Notes under the pieces: generated by a model
Told to the model about the DNA's origin: nothing
The model's input: the letters and a program-made list of their open reading frames with translations, nothing else
Database searches by the model: none
Translations under genes and position numbers: made by a program
Part shown: positions 8,601-16,393 of the stretch, one piece after another
Layout: every line of letters begins with the position of its first letter
Position numbering within the stretch: position 1 is the stretch's first letter
NCBI RefSeq assembly: GCF_947495025.1
Contig: NZ_CANLXG010000001.1
Location: forward strand, 620,001 to 684,000
Length of the DNA stretch: 64,000 nt
Direction of reading: 5' to 3'
DNA from: an uncultured Roseobacter sp.
GTDB taxonomy: Bacteria > Pseudomonadota > Alphaproteobacteria > Rhodobacterales > Rhodobacteraceae

Positions 8601-9602
8601 ATGACCATCAGAGTGGGCATCAACGGGTTCGGACGCATTGGTCGCTGCACCCTTTCGCACATCGTCAGTTCAGGTCGCAATGACATCAGCGTGGTCGCTG
8701 TGAACGCCACCGGGCCCCTGGAAACCGCGGCGCACCTTCTGAAATACGATTCTGTACATGGCCGCTATCCCGGTGAAATCGTCACCGGCGCCAACACGAT
8801 GGATCTGGGACGTGGCCCGATCCGCATGATGTCCAGCTACGATCTGAACGAGCTGGACTGGGAAGGCGTCGATGTGGTTCTGGAATGCACGGGCCAGTTT
8901 AACGATGGCGACCGGGCCCGCACCCATATCGACCGTGGCGCGGGGCGTGTTCTGATCTCGGCGCCGGCCAGAAACGTGGACCGCACGGTCGTTTTCGGTG
9001 TGAACCACAGGGATATGATCGCCTCAGATGCGGTTGTGTCCAATGGCTCCTGCACCACCAACTGCCTTGCGCCGCTGGCCAAGGTGATGGACGAGGCAAT
9101 CGGTATCGAGCGCGGCATCATGACAACGATCCACTCCTACACAGGTGATCAGCCGACGCTGGACCGCCGGCACAGCGATCTTTACCGCGCACGTGCTGCC
9201 GCCATGGCGATCATCCCCACGTCCACAGGCGCTGCCAAAGCCCTGGGCGAGGTGCTGCCGAACCTGGCCGGCAAGCTTGACGGCACGGCCATGCGCGTAC
9301 CGACGCCCAATGTGTCCGCTGTCGATCTGACTTTTGAGGCCCCGCGCGATGTTACTGTCGAAGAGGTGAACGCCGCGCTGGAAACGGCGGCCAACGGCCA
9401 CATGTCGCGGGTGCTGGCCTATGACCCCGAGCCAAAGGTATCGGTCGATTTCAACCACACAGAGCACAGCTGCATCGTAGCACCCGAACAGACCAAGGTG
9501 GTCGGCGGACGCACAGTGCGCGTGCTGGCCTGGTACGACAATGAATGGGCGTTTTCGGCGCGTATGGCGGATGTCGCGGCCACCATGGGCCGTCTCGGCT
9601 GA
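8601..9602 (+). CDS. gap: Type I glyceraldehyde-3-phosphate dehydrogenase (first copy)
   Basis: A 333-residue GAPDH that interconverts glyceraldehyde-3-phosphate and 1,3-bisphosphoglycerate. It has the nucleotide fold VGINGFGRIGR, catalytic Cys in SNGSCTTNCLAP and catalytic His in TTIHSYTGDQ. At the end of the second beta strand it reads VVAVNATGP: the Asp that selects NAD over NADP in glycolytic GAPDHs is replaced by Ala. Asp replacement at this place is known from NADP-accepting GapB-type enzymes, so this copy may serve gluconeogenesis. ATG at 8601 follows a GGAG-like site. The tandem TTTA-CG-TAA boxes lie about 95 bases upstream. Confidence 0.95.
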   Translation: MTIRVGINGFGRIGRCTLSHIVSSGRNDISVVAVNATGPLETAAHLLKYDSVHGRYPGEIVTGANTMDLGRGPIRMMSSYDLNELDWEGVDVVLECTGQFNDGDRARTHIDRGAGRVLISAPARNVDRTVVFGVNHRDMIASDAVVSNGSCTTNCLAPLAKVMDEAIGIERGIMTTIHSYTGDQPTLDRRHSDLYRARAAAMAIIPTSTGAAKALGEVLPNLAGKLDGTAMRVPTPNVSAVDLTFEAPRDVTVEEVNAALETAANGHMSRVLAYDPEPKVSVDFNHTEHSCIVAPEQTKVVGGRTVRVLAWYDNEWAFSARMADVAATMGRLG

Positions 9603-9690
9603 CCCTTGCCCGTCCGGGCAACGGGTGTCATACGGGCGATATGGGAACAGCAGCATGGTCTGCTGCTTCCGGCCTGTTGAGAGATCCGTG

Positions 9691-9834
9691 ATGACCAACC
9701 GTATCGCTATCGTTCTGGGCGCGGCTATCGTCGCGCTTTGTGCGCTCGATCTGATGCTGAACGACGGTGATGCGCTGCTCTTCCTCGGACGCAGGCTGCT
9801 TGAGCTGATTGAATGGATGGCCTTCTGGCGGTGA
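9691..9834 (+). CDS. 47-residue membrane peptide between the two gap genes
   Basis: A small open frame, ATG at 9691, encoding MTNRIAIVLGAAIVALCALD and ending in GRRLLELIEWMAFWR. Residues 4-20 form one hydrophobic membrane segment. The rest is an amphipathic, tryptophan-containing tail. The start has GAGAG in front of it. It lies 88 bases after the first gap and 41 bases before the second, in the same direction. I recall similar short proteins near gap genes in Rhodobacteraceae but know no function. Codon use looks coding. Confidence 0.7.
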   Translation: MTNRIAIVLGAAIVALCALDLMLNDGDALLFLGRRLLELIEWMAFWR

Positions 9835-9875
9835 CAGCACGTTCCGGGTGACCGGGAGGCAGCGAAGGAGGCCCT

Positions 9876-10880
9876 ATGGCCATCAGGATCGGGATCAACG
9901 GGTTCGGGCGCATTGGCCGCACGCTGCTGCGTGTGCTTGCAGAAACCGGTACAGACGACATCACCGTCGTCGCCATCAACGACCCGGCCCCCGCAGAGGC
10001 GCTGGCCCACCTGCTCGAATTTGATTCCGTACACGGGCGCTTTCCGCATCCCGTCACCCTGGAGGGCGATACCATCCGGTTCGGTAAAGGGCCCGTGCGG
10101 ATCAGCGGCCATCAGGACCCTGCCAACCTGCCATGGGGCGATATCGACATTGCCCTTGAATGCAGCGGCCACTTTACACGCATCGCGGATGCGGAACGTC
10201 ACTTTCAGAACGGCTCGGGCCGGGTGCTGCTGTCGGCACCGGCCAGGGGAGACGGCCCGACGGTTGTGTACGGCGTCAATCATGACCGGATCAGCAGCGA
10301 TGACAGGCTGATCTCGAACGGCTCCTGCACCACCAACTGCCTCGCGCCGGTCGCAAAGGTCCTGCATGACGCTTTCGGCATTACCCGTGGGATGATGACT
10401 ACGGTGCATTGCTACACGACCTCGCAGCCCGTGCATGATGCCCCGCACGCCGATCTTTACCGCGGACGGGCGGCGGCCCTTTCGATGATCCCGACATCAA
10501 CGGGTGCCGCTGAAACCATGGGCCTCGTGATCCCCGAACTCGACGGTCTGATCACAGGTCAGGCAATCCGGGTGCCAGCCCCGAACGTGTCGTGCATCGA
10601 CCTGTCGGTGGATGTGTCCCGTGCCGTCACAGTGGAGGAGGTCAACGACGCTGTTCGAACGGCCGCAAATGGTCCGATGCGTGGCATTATCGGCATTACC
10701 GACCGTAAACTGGTGTCACAGGATTTCGCGCGGGATCCGCACAGCGCGATTTTTGCAACCGATCAGACCCGCGTGCAGAGCGGCACGCTGGTGCGCGTTC
10801 TCGCCTGGTATGACAACGAGTGGGGTTTTTCCTGCCGTCTGCGGGACATGATCCGGGTCGTGGCTGCCACAAACAGGTAG
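9876..10880 (+). CDS. gap: Type I glyceraldehyde-3-phosphate dehydrogenase (second copy)
   Basis: A 334-residue GAPDH. It has IGINGFGRIGRTLL, catalytic Cys in SNGSCTTNCLAP and His in TTVHCYTTSQ. After the second beta strand it reads VVAINDPAP, keeping the Asp typical of NAD-dependent enzymes, in contrast to the first copy. The two proteins are clearly paralogous but well diverged. ATG at 9876 follows AAGGAGG at good spacing. It converges on coaD with only three bases between the coding ends. Confidence 0.95.
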   Translation: MAIRIGINGFGRIGRTLLRVLAETGTDDITVVAINDPAPAEALAHLLEFDSVHGRFPHPVTLEGDTIRFGKGPVRISGHQDPANLPWGDIDIALECSGHFTRIADAERHFQNGSGRVLLSAPARGDGPTVVYGVNHDRISSDDRLISNGSCTTNCLAPVAKVLHDAFGITRGMMTTVHCYTTSQPVHDAPHADLYRGRAAALSMIPTSTGAAETMGLVIPELDGLITGQAIRVPAPNVSCIDLSVDVSRAVTVEEVNDAVRTAANGPMRGIIGITDRKLVSQDFARDPHSAIFATDQTRVQSGTLVRVLAWYDNEWGFSCRLRDMIRVVAATNR

Positions 10881-10883
10881 GCG

Positions 10884-11381
10884 TCAGTCCTGGCCGAGCT
10901 TGGCCAGCAGCTGTTCCCGCACCGGCGGGGTGACAAATTTGCTGACATCACCACCCAGCCGGGCGATTTCCTTGACCAGCTTGCTGGCGATCGCCTGATG
11001 CTCGGCCTCGGCCATCAGAAAGACGGTTTCGACCCCGTCATCAAGCTGCCGGTTCATGCCGACCATCTGGTATTCATATTCAAAATCAGCAACCGCACGC
11101 AGGCCCCTGACAATCATCTGAGCGCCCACGTCGCGCGCACAGTCGATCAGCAGGTTCTCAAAAGGGTGGACCACGATCTGCATCCCGGTCTGCTCGGACA
11201 GCAGCGCGCATTCTGCCTCGACCATCGCCACGCGTTCCTCAAGACTGAAAAGCGGGCCCTTGTCGCGGTTAATCGCAACACCGATCACCAGCCTGTCGAG
11301 CAGTACAGAAGCCCGTCTGATGATATCGAGATGGCCCAGCGTGATCGGGTCAAATGTGCCGGGGTAAAGGCCTACGCGCAT
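10884..11381 (-). CDS. coaD: Phosphopantetheine adenylyltransferase
   Basis: A 165-residue enzyme that makes dephospho-CoA from 4'-phosphopantetheine and ATP, the penultimate step of CoA synthesis. The nucleotidyltransferase motif GTFDPITLGH lies at residues 8-17. Other conserved parts are VIGVAINRDKGPLFSLEERV, IVRGLRAVADFEYE and the C-terminal SSK-like region (QAIASKLVKEIARLGGDV). Length is normal. ATG at 11381 follows GGAGAG. Confidence 0.97.
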   Translation of the reverse strand: MRVGLYPGTFDPITLGHLDIIRRASVLLDRLVIGVAINRDKGPLFSLEERVAMVEAECALLSEQTGMQIVVHPFENLLIDCARDVGAQMIVRGLRAVADFEYEYQMVGMNRQLDDGVETVFLMAEAEHQAIASKLVKEIARLGGDVSKFVTPPVREQLLAKLGQD

Positions 11382-11483
11382 CAGGCTCTCCAGTCTTCGG
11401 ATCGTTGCGGTAAACCAGCATTAATGGTGCCGAAAGGCAAGCGCTGAGCCTGTCATTTCTCTGTACCGGGTTCTGGCAGGGCC

Positions 11484-11918
11484 TCAGTGACCCATGATCA
11501 TCCCTTCGAGCGCGTCTTTCTCCATGGCAAGTTCCATCAGCCGCGCCTTGACCACATCGCCCAGCGAGATCAGCCCGCGCAGTTCACCGTTTTCCACAAC
11601 CGGCATGTGCCGGAACCGGCCGTCTGTCATTTTCTTGAGGATCGCGTCAGCCTGGTCGTCGCTGTGACATGTGACCAGCTTGGACGTCATCAGCGTATCA
11701 ACAGCATGCACAAGGCAGCCCGCCCCGCGCGCACCGATCTCCCGCACGATATCGCGTTCTGAAAGAATACCGTCTGCCGCCTTGCCATCCCGGGAGACAA
11801 TCACCGTACCAATGCGTTTTTCCGACAGGATTTTTGCCGCTTCAGATACCAGCATACTGGGGGGCACGGTCACAACATCCTGTAACGACTTCGTTTTAAG
11901 GATCTGAGAGACAAGCAT
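11484..11918 (-). CDS. Two-CBS-domain protein
   Basis: A 144-residue protein consisting of two tandem CBS motifs, a Bateman module that usually senses adenine nucleotides. The first covers about residues 10-60 (VPPSMLVSEAAKILSEKRIG, then TVIVS...GILSERDIVREI). The second covers about 75-130 (SDDQADAILKKMTDGRFRHM, then PVVENGELRGLISLGDVVKA). No effector domain is attached. The partner is unknown. The ATG at 11918 has GAGG upstream. Confidence 0.92.
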   Translation of the reverse strand: MLVSQILKTKSLQDVVTVPPSMLVSEAAKILSEKRIGTVIVSRDGKAADGILSERDIVREIGARGAGCLVHAVDTLMTSKLVTCHSDDQADAILKKMTDGRFRHMPVVENGELRGLISLGDVVKARLMELAMEKDALEGMIMGH

Positions 11919-11979
11919 AACGCACCTCGCTGTAACGTATCTGTGAATACTCTCAGCGTCACCTCAAAGGCGCATTCTG

Positions 11980-12876
11980 TCAAGCACGGGCTTCCAGCCG
12001 CGCCACTTCAGCGCGTAATCCGCTGCTCAGTGCCTCTGCGAACCGGCTCAACCGTGCGTTGTGACGGTCATCGGCGTGGCGGATCAGATAGAAAGCGCGT
12101 CGGAGACTGAATTGGTCGGCCAGCACCCGCTGCAGTCCGGGCGTCGCGGGCAGGGAAAAATCATGCGCGATGCCGATTCCCCCGCCCTGTCGCAGCCAGT
12201 TGACCTGCACCGAGACCGAATTTGACGCCAGCGGCACGCGCGTCAGTCCGATGCTGTCCAGATAGTCGAGTTCCCGGTCAAAGATCATATCCTGAATATA
12301 TCCGACAAGACGATGGCCCCGCAGATCTTCCGGCGTTCTGATCGGGGGATGCTGCGCGAGATAATCCGCACTGGCGGCGAGGTGCAGACGATAATCGGTC
12401 ACTTTCTTGACAACCAGACGGCCGGCCTCCGGCGCGCTGACGGCAATTGCCATATCCGCTTCACGACGCGAGAGATTGAACACCCGCGGCAGGGCAACGA
12501 TCTGGATATCGAGATCGGGGTTCTGGTCGGAAATCGCGGTGCAGACCTGCGGCAGCAGATAATTGGCACAGCCATCAGGTGCGCCGATACGGATCTGCCC
12601 GCGCAGCCGTTCTCCCTCGACCGGCAGACCAGCCTCTGCCACGCGCATGGCCTGCTCTGCGGCCTCGGCACGAACCAGCAAAGCACTGCCTGCCTCGGTC
12701 AGAGCATAGCCCATCTGGGATTTTGCAAAGAGCGTTGCCTGCAGCGCCCGTTCCAGCCGCTGCATCCGTCGCCCGACCGTCGCAGGATCAAGCCGCAAGA
12801 CCTTGCCAGCCCCCGAAAGACTGTGCTCACGGGCCACTGCCAGAAACAGGCGCAGGTCATCCCAGTTGGTCTGCAT
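11980..12876 (-). CDS. LysR-type transcriptional regulator, probable regulator of mmsA
   Basis: A 298-residue LysR family protein. The N-terminal winged helix-turn-helix occupies residues 1-62 (NWDDLRLFLAVAREHSLSGA, then GKVLRLDPATVGRRMQRLE). The C-terminal substrate-binding domain begins near residue 90 (LRGQIRIGAPDGCANYLLPQ). It is transcribed divergently from mmsA across 127 bases, the classical layout for a LysR regulator of its neighbour. A TTTGCA-N4-TGCAAA inverted repeat lies 10 bases before its start. The effector is unknown; a valine-pathway intermediate would fit. Confidence 0.9.
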   Translation of the reverse strand: MQTNWDDLRLFLAVAREHSLSGAGKVLRLDPATVGRRMQRLERALQATLFAKSQMGYALTEAGSALLVRAEAAEQAMRVAEAGLPVEGERLRGQIRIGAPDGCANYLLPQVCTAISDQNPDLDIQIVALPRVFNLSRREADMAIAVSAPEAGRLVVKKVTDYRLHLAASADYLAQHPPIRTPEDLRGHRLVGYIQDMIFDRELDYLDSIGLTRVPLASNSVSVQVNWLRQGGGIGIAHDFSLPATPGLQRVLADQFSLRRAFYLIRHADDRHNARLSRFAEALSSGLRAEVARLEARA

Positions 12877-12885
12877 TTCTCTACC

Positions 12886-12901
12886 TTTGCAAAAATGCAA
12901 A
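12886..12901. promoter_or_regulatory. TTTGCA-N4-TGCAAA operator between lysR and mmsA
   Basis: A perfect 6-bp inverted repeat with a four-A spacer in the divergent promoter region. It is 10 bases upstream of the lysR start and about 100 bases upstream of mmsA. Position and dyad form fit a LysR binding site that also represses its own gene. Part of the symmetry comes from A/T runs, so confidence is moderate. Confidence 0.5.
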
Positions 12902-13003
12902 ATGATCCTGACAGCTTTCCTCTTTATAGCAGTTTTTTGCAAGACTATGGTCCGACCTGAACCGCCTGCGCTGCAAGCAGGCCAGACATTCCGGGAGAGA
13001 GAC

Positions 13004-14503
13004 ATGCAGGAACTGACGCACTATCTGAATGGCGAACATGTAAAGGGCACATCAGGGCGCTTTGCTGATGTAATGAACCCGGCGACCGGCGAGGTTCAGG
13101 CAAAGGTGCCGCTCGCCTCGAACGCCGAAGTTGCCCAGGCGGTTGAGTACGCCGCCGCGGCACAGCCGGAATGGGCAGCAGTCAACCCGCAGCGCCGTGC
13201 GCGGGTGCTGATGAAATTCGTGGACCTGCTGAACCGGGACATGGACAAGCTGGCCGAAGCGCTGAGCCGTGAGCACGGCAAAACCCTGCCCGACGCGGCG
13301 GGCGACGTGCAGCGCGGGCTGGAAGTGGTGGAGTACTGCATCGGCGCGCCGCACCTGCTCAAGGGTGAATATACCGACAGCGCGGGCCCGGGTATCGACA
13401 TGTACTCGATGCGCCAGGCACTGGGTGTCACCGCAGGCATTACGCCGTTCAATTTCCCCGCCATGATTCCGATGTGGATGTTTGCGCCAGCCATCGCCTG
13501 TGGCAACGCCTTCATCCTCAAGCCGTCTGAGCGTGACCCGTCGGTCCCGCTGATGCTGGCCGAACTGATGGAAGAAGCCGGTCTGCCCAAAGGCATCCTG
13601 CAGGTTGTGAACGGCGACAAGGAAGCCGTGGACGCCATCCTGCATCACGACGTGATCCAGTCGATCGGTTTTGTCGGCTCCACTCCGATTGCGGAATACA
13701 TCTATGGCACCGGCTGTGCGAACGGTAAACGCGTGCAGTGTTTCGGTGGCGCCAAAAACCATATGATCATCATGCCGGACGCCGATATGGATCAGGCGGC
13801 GGACGCGCTGGTGGGCGCGGGTTATGGTGCTGCGGGCGAACGCTGTATGGCGATCTCTGTTGCGGTGCCTGTCGGCGACGATACCGCGGACCGGCTGATC
13901 GAAAAACTGGTCCCGCGGATCGAGAAGCTGAAAGTCGGCCCCTACACCGCCGGCAATGACGTCGACTACGGACCCGTCGTCACAGCAGCAGCCAAGGCCA
14001 ACATTGAACGTCTGGTCGAGACCGGGATTGATCAGGGCGCGAAGCTGGTTGTGGATGGTCGGAATTTCAGCCTTCAGGGCTATGAGGACGGGTTCTTTGT
14101 GGGGCCGCATCTCTTTGACCATGCCACCAAAGACATGGACATCTACAAACAGGAAATCTTTGGACCCGTTCTGACGACCGTCCGGGCACAATCCTATGAA
14201 GAAGCGCTCAGCCTTGCGATGGACCATGAATATGGAAACGGAACCGCGATATTCACCCGTGACGGAGATGCGGCACGTGACTTTGCAAACCGCGTGAACG
14301 TTGGCATGGTTGGCGTCAATGTCCCGATCCCTGTGCCGCTCGCCTACCACACGTTCGGCGGCTGGAAGAAATCGGTGTTCGGCGACCTGAACCAGCACGG
14401 TCCGGACGCCTTCAAATTCTACACGCGCACCAAAACCGTCACGGCCCGCTGGCCGTCGGGCATCAAAGAAGGCGGCGAATTCTCCATCCCGGTGATGGAG
14501 TAA
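13004..14503 (+). CDS. mmsA: Methylmalonate-semialdehyde dehydrogenase (CoA-acylating)
   Basis: A 499-residue enzyme that converts (methyl)malonate semialdehyde to propionyl- or acetyl-CoA with NAD and CoA, the last dedicated step of valine catabolism. Catalytic Cys281 is in GAAGERCMAIS. GFVGSTPIAEYIYGTG and CFGGAKNHMIIMPDAD are typical of the MmsA branch. So are GITPFNFPAMIPMWM and the C-terminal FGGWKKSVFGDLNQHGPD. Length is exactly as usual. ATG at 13004 follows GGGAGAGAG. The hydrolase and dehydrogenase for the two preceding steps are fused in the gene at 16394. Confidence 0.96.
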   Translation: MQELTHYLNGEHVKGTSGRFADVMNPATGEVQAKVPLASNAEVAQAVEYAAAAQPEWAAVNPQRRARVLMKFVDLLNRDMDKLAEALSREHGKTLPDAAGDVQRGLEVVEYCIGAPHLLKGEYTDSAGPGIDMYSMRQALGVTAGITPFNFPAMIPMWMFAPAIACGNAFILKPSERDPSVPLMLAELMEEAGLPKGILQVVNGDKEAVDAILHHDVIQSIGFVGSTPIAEYIYGTGCANGKRVQCFGGAKNHMIIMPDADMDQAADALVGAGYGAAGERCMAISVAVPVGDDTADRLIEKLVPRIEKLKVGPYTAGNDVDYGPVVTAAAKANIERLVETGIDQGAKLVVDGRNFSLQGYEDGFFVGPHLFDHATKDMDIYKQEIFGPVLTTVRAQSYEEALSLAMDHEYGNGTAIFTRDGDAARDFANRVNVGMVGVNVPIPVPLAYHTFGGWKKSVFGDLNQHGPDAFKFYTRTKTVTARWPSGIKEGGEFSIPVME

Positions 14504-14550
14504 GTCTCACAGGCTGCGCGTGACTGCAGCGCGCTGACAGACACAGACAG

Positions 14551-14579
14551 AACGCGGCTCCGACGGGGCCGCGTTTTTC
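14551..14579 (+). terminator. Intrinsic terminator after mmsA
   Basis: A GC-rich stem (ACGCGGC...GCCGCGT) with a TTTTT run begins 48 bases after the mmsA stop. It suggests mmsA is transcribed alone. Confidence 0.75.
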
Positions 14580-15209
14580 TGTTTTCCGATGCCGTCTTTC
14601 ACCAGGTGCATATGCGTGGCAGCCCGGCACCGGCGCGCCATGGCCATCACTCCGAGGGGCAGAAGCACAATGCACAGATCTGTCGTCGTACCACAGCGCG
14701 ACACACAGGCAGACACCTTTTACTTTCCCGGGTTCGCCTTCAACAAAGAACCCTTCCGCTGCACCATGTCACTGGGTGCCTGATCCCAGCGATCACAAGC
14801 ACTTCGGGCATGGCTAGAGTTCCGGCATTCCCGGCGCTCAGAAGAAACGGCTCGGTGTCCGGATCGCCCGTTGGTGGCTGCGCGCATGGCGAAAATCATG
14901 CCGCATCCCTCGTCTGTCACTGCAGGTCAGGTCCTGCGCTCCGGACGCCGGTTGACCCCGGGCCTGGACTTTGCGGGGCGTGACAAAGCGCATGGTACCA
15001 ACACCCGGCGCGCGCCGGTATGGTTTGCTTCCAGTCAGGTCACCGGTTCTTCAGCCGGTCCCACTCCTGCCAGTATTTGAATCGCTGATGCATTTCAGAT
15101 TGCCGCACGGACTGCGACCGGGAACACCCATCAGATACCGCCCCGGGCAACCCGCAAGGATTTTTTCAATGCTTCAGAGTCCGGTTGCATGCCCGTCCGG
15201 TTCAGAACG
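14580..15209. other. Gene-poor stretch, no gene recognised
   Basis: About 630 bases between two terminators hold no open frame with convincing codon use, start site or family resemblance. Several short frames exist on both strands but none looks real. On the minus strand, a short peptide starting at 15190 (MQPDSEALKKSLRVARGGI) and a shifted frame ending at 15040 (QSEMHQRFKYWQEWDRLKNR) look mildly protein-like, so a decayed small gene is possible. No tRNA or repeat was seen. Confidence 0.5.
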
Positions 15210-15238
15210 AAAAAAAGCGGCTCCCGAAGGAGCCGCTT
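15210..15238 (-). terminator. Intrinsic terminator of the VPLPA-CTERM gene
   Basis: On the minus strand AAGCGGCTCC and GGAGCCGCTT pair around a short loop (15215-15237), followed by a run of T (A-run at 15210-15216 on the plus strand). It lies 25 bases after the stop of the gene at 15263. Confidence 0.8.
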
Positions 15239-15262
15239 GCTTTGTCAGAATGTCGGTCGTGC

Positions 15263-16015
15263 TCAGGAAGCGTTTTTGCGCCGGCGCTTCATCGCGGCCA
15301 GTCCGCCAACACCGGCAATCAGCAGCCAGCCAGCTGCAGGCAGCGGCACGGCTTCGATATGCGCCGAGATCACCAGAGTGCTCGAACGGTTTTCCTGTGT
15401 GCTCCAGACGTCGCCGTCAACACCGCCGTCGCCCAGCACCGAGAATGAGAAGCCGGACAGCACATAGCCGCGCGTCAGGTTCAGCGGCGTTCCGAGACGG
15501 AAGTCCTCGAAACCTGCGAGTGTCGCAGTATCATCGTTGGATGCGCTGTCGTTGCCGGTTGTACCGATCACGAGAGTGAACAGGTCAAAACTGGTGAGCG
15601 ATGCCGGGCTTGTCATCCCGAACTCGAACTCGGCGTTCAGCTCAAAAAGATCATCAAAATTTGACCATTCGGCGTTGTACCAGTCGATATACGCAACATC
15701 GACCTTTACCTTGTCGCCTTCCAGATCCGCAGAAAAGTCCGTGTCGCGGAATGTCATAACGCTGCGGTCCGACGATGCAGGCCGTGTGCGGGTCAGCGTT
15801 GTGGGCGCATCCGGCTCTTCCAGATTGCCCCAGGACACGGATTTGCAGCCCGCAGTGGTACAGTCAGACGCCGTCGGCCTGCTGGCGGAATCACCGTCGA
15901 AAAAATTAAACCCGAGGAAAAGGCCGGCTGTGGAGCCTTCGAATGTGGCGGCAGTAGCGGAACCTGCCATCAGTGTAAGTGCAGTCGCCCCAACTGCCAG
16001 ATGCCTGAAGATCAT
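15263..16015 (-). CDS. VPLPA-CTERM surface protein (first)
   Basis: A 250-residue exported protein. The signal peptide MIFRHLAVGATALTLMAGSA ends near residue 22. The mature part is rich in Asp, Thr and Ser with one Cys pair region (DCTTAGCKS). The C-terminus is a sorting signal: VPLPAAGWLLIAGVGGLAAM then RRRK, beginning near residue 223. Proteins with this tail are processed by a dedicated exosortase and often go to the cell surface or matrix. The ATG at 16015 has AAGGA eight bases upstream. No exosortase gene is in the window. Apart from signal and tail I recognise no domain. Confidence 0.85.
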   Translation of the reverse strand: MIFRHLAVGATALTLMAGSATAATFEGSTAGLFLGFNFFDGDSASRPTASDCTTAGCKSVSWGNLEEPDAPTTLTRTRPASSDRSVMTFRDTDFSADLEGDKVKVDVAYIDWYNAEWSNFDDLFELNAEFEFGMTSPASLTSFDLFTLVIGTTGNDSASNDDTATLAGFEDFRLGTPLNLTRGYVLSGFSFSVLGDGGVDGDVWSTQENRSSTLVISAHIEAVPLPAAGWLLIAGVGGLAAMKRRRKNAS

Positions 16016-16393
16016 TGGTATGTCCTTCTCGTTAAAATCACGTATGGACCTGATTAGGGGTCATTACATACTGGTTACCCGGCGATACGTAACATGAGCA
16101 TAATTTTGCCGCAATTTCTTTCATATCGGGACACTCCCCTCGCCAAAATCATTATATATATTTTTCATATACTTAGCAGATTAACCGTGATCCCGGTTTA
16201 CAAAAATTCCCCGTATTGTGAAGAAACAGTGGCAAATTTGCGCCAGATTTTCGCCTCAAAGTAGCGATTCCGGAACGGACTCCCGTCGTCAGTTTTCCAC
16301 AACGGAAACAATCGGCCGGACCACCGCTTATTTTTGCCAGTCACGCCGGTTGATTCGGTTGCTGACAGTCCACCGCTCCCCTAGAAAAACGGG
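16016..16393. other. AT-rich divergent intergenic region
   Basis: 378 bases without a gene, between the divergent VPLPA-CTERM and HIBCH-MmsB genes. It is markedly more AT-rich than its surroundings, with a TATATATATTTTTCATATAC tract around 16152-16172. It presumably holds both promoters. GTTAC and GTAAC half-sites about 20 bases apart occur near 16074-16093 but are too weak to call an operator. Confidence 0.5.

Noticed and set aside
9604..9626. Hairpin just after the first gap gene
   Set aside because: The stem is imperfect and there is no T-run. The next two genes follow closely in the same direction, so a terminator is unlikely.
16074..16093. GTTAC/GTAAC inverted repeat before the first VPLPA-CTERM gene
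   Set aside because: Five-base arms with a ten-base spacer in an AT-rich region are too weak to separate from chance.
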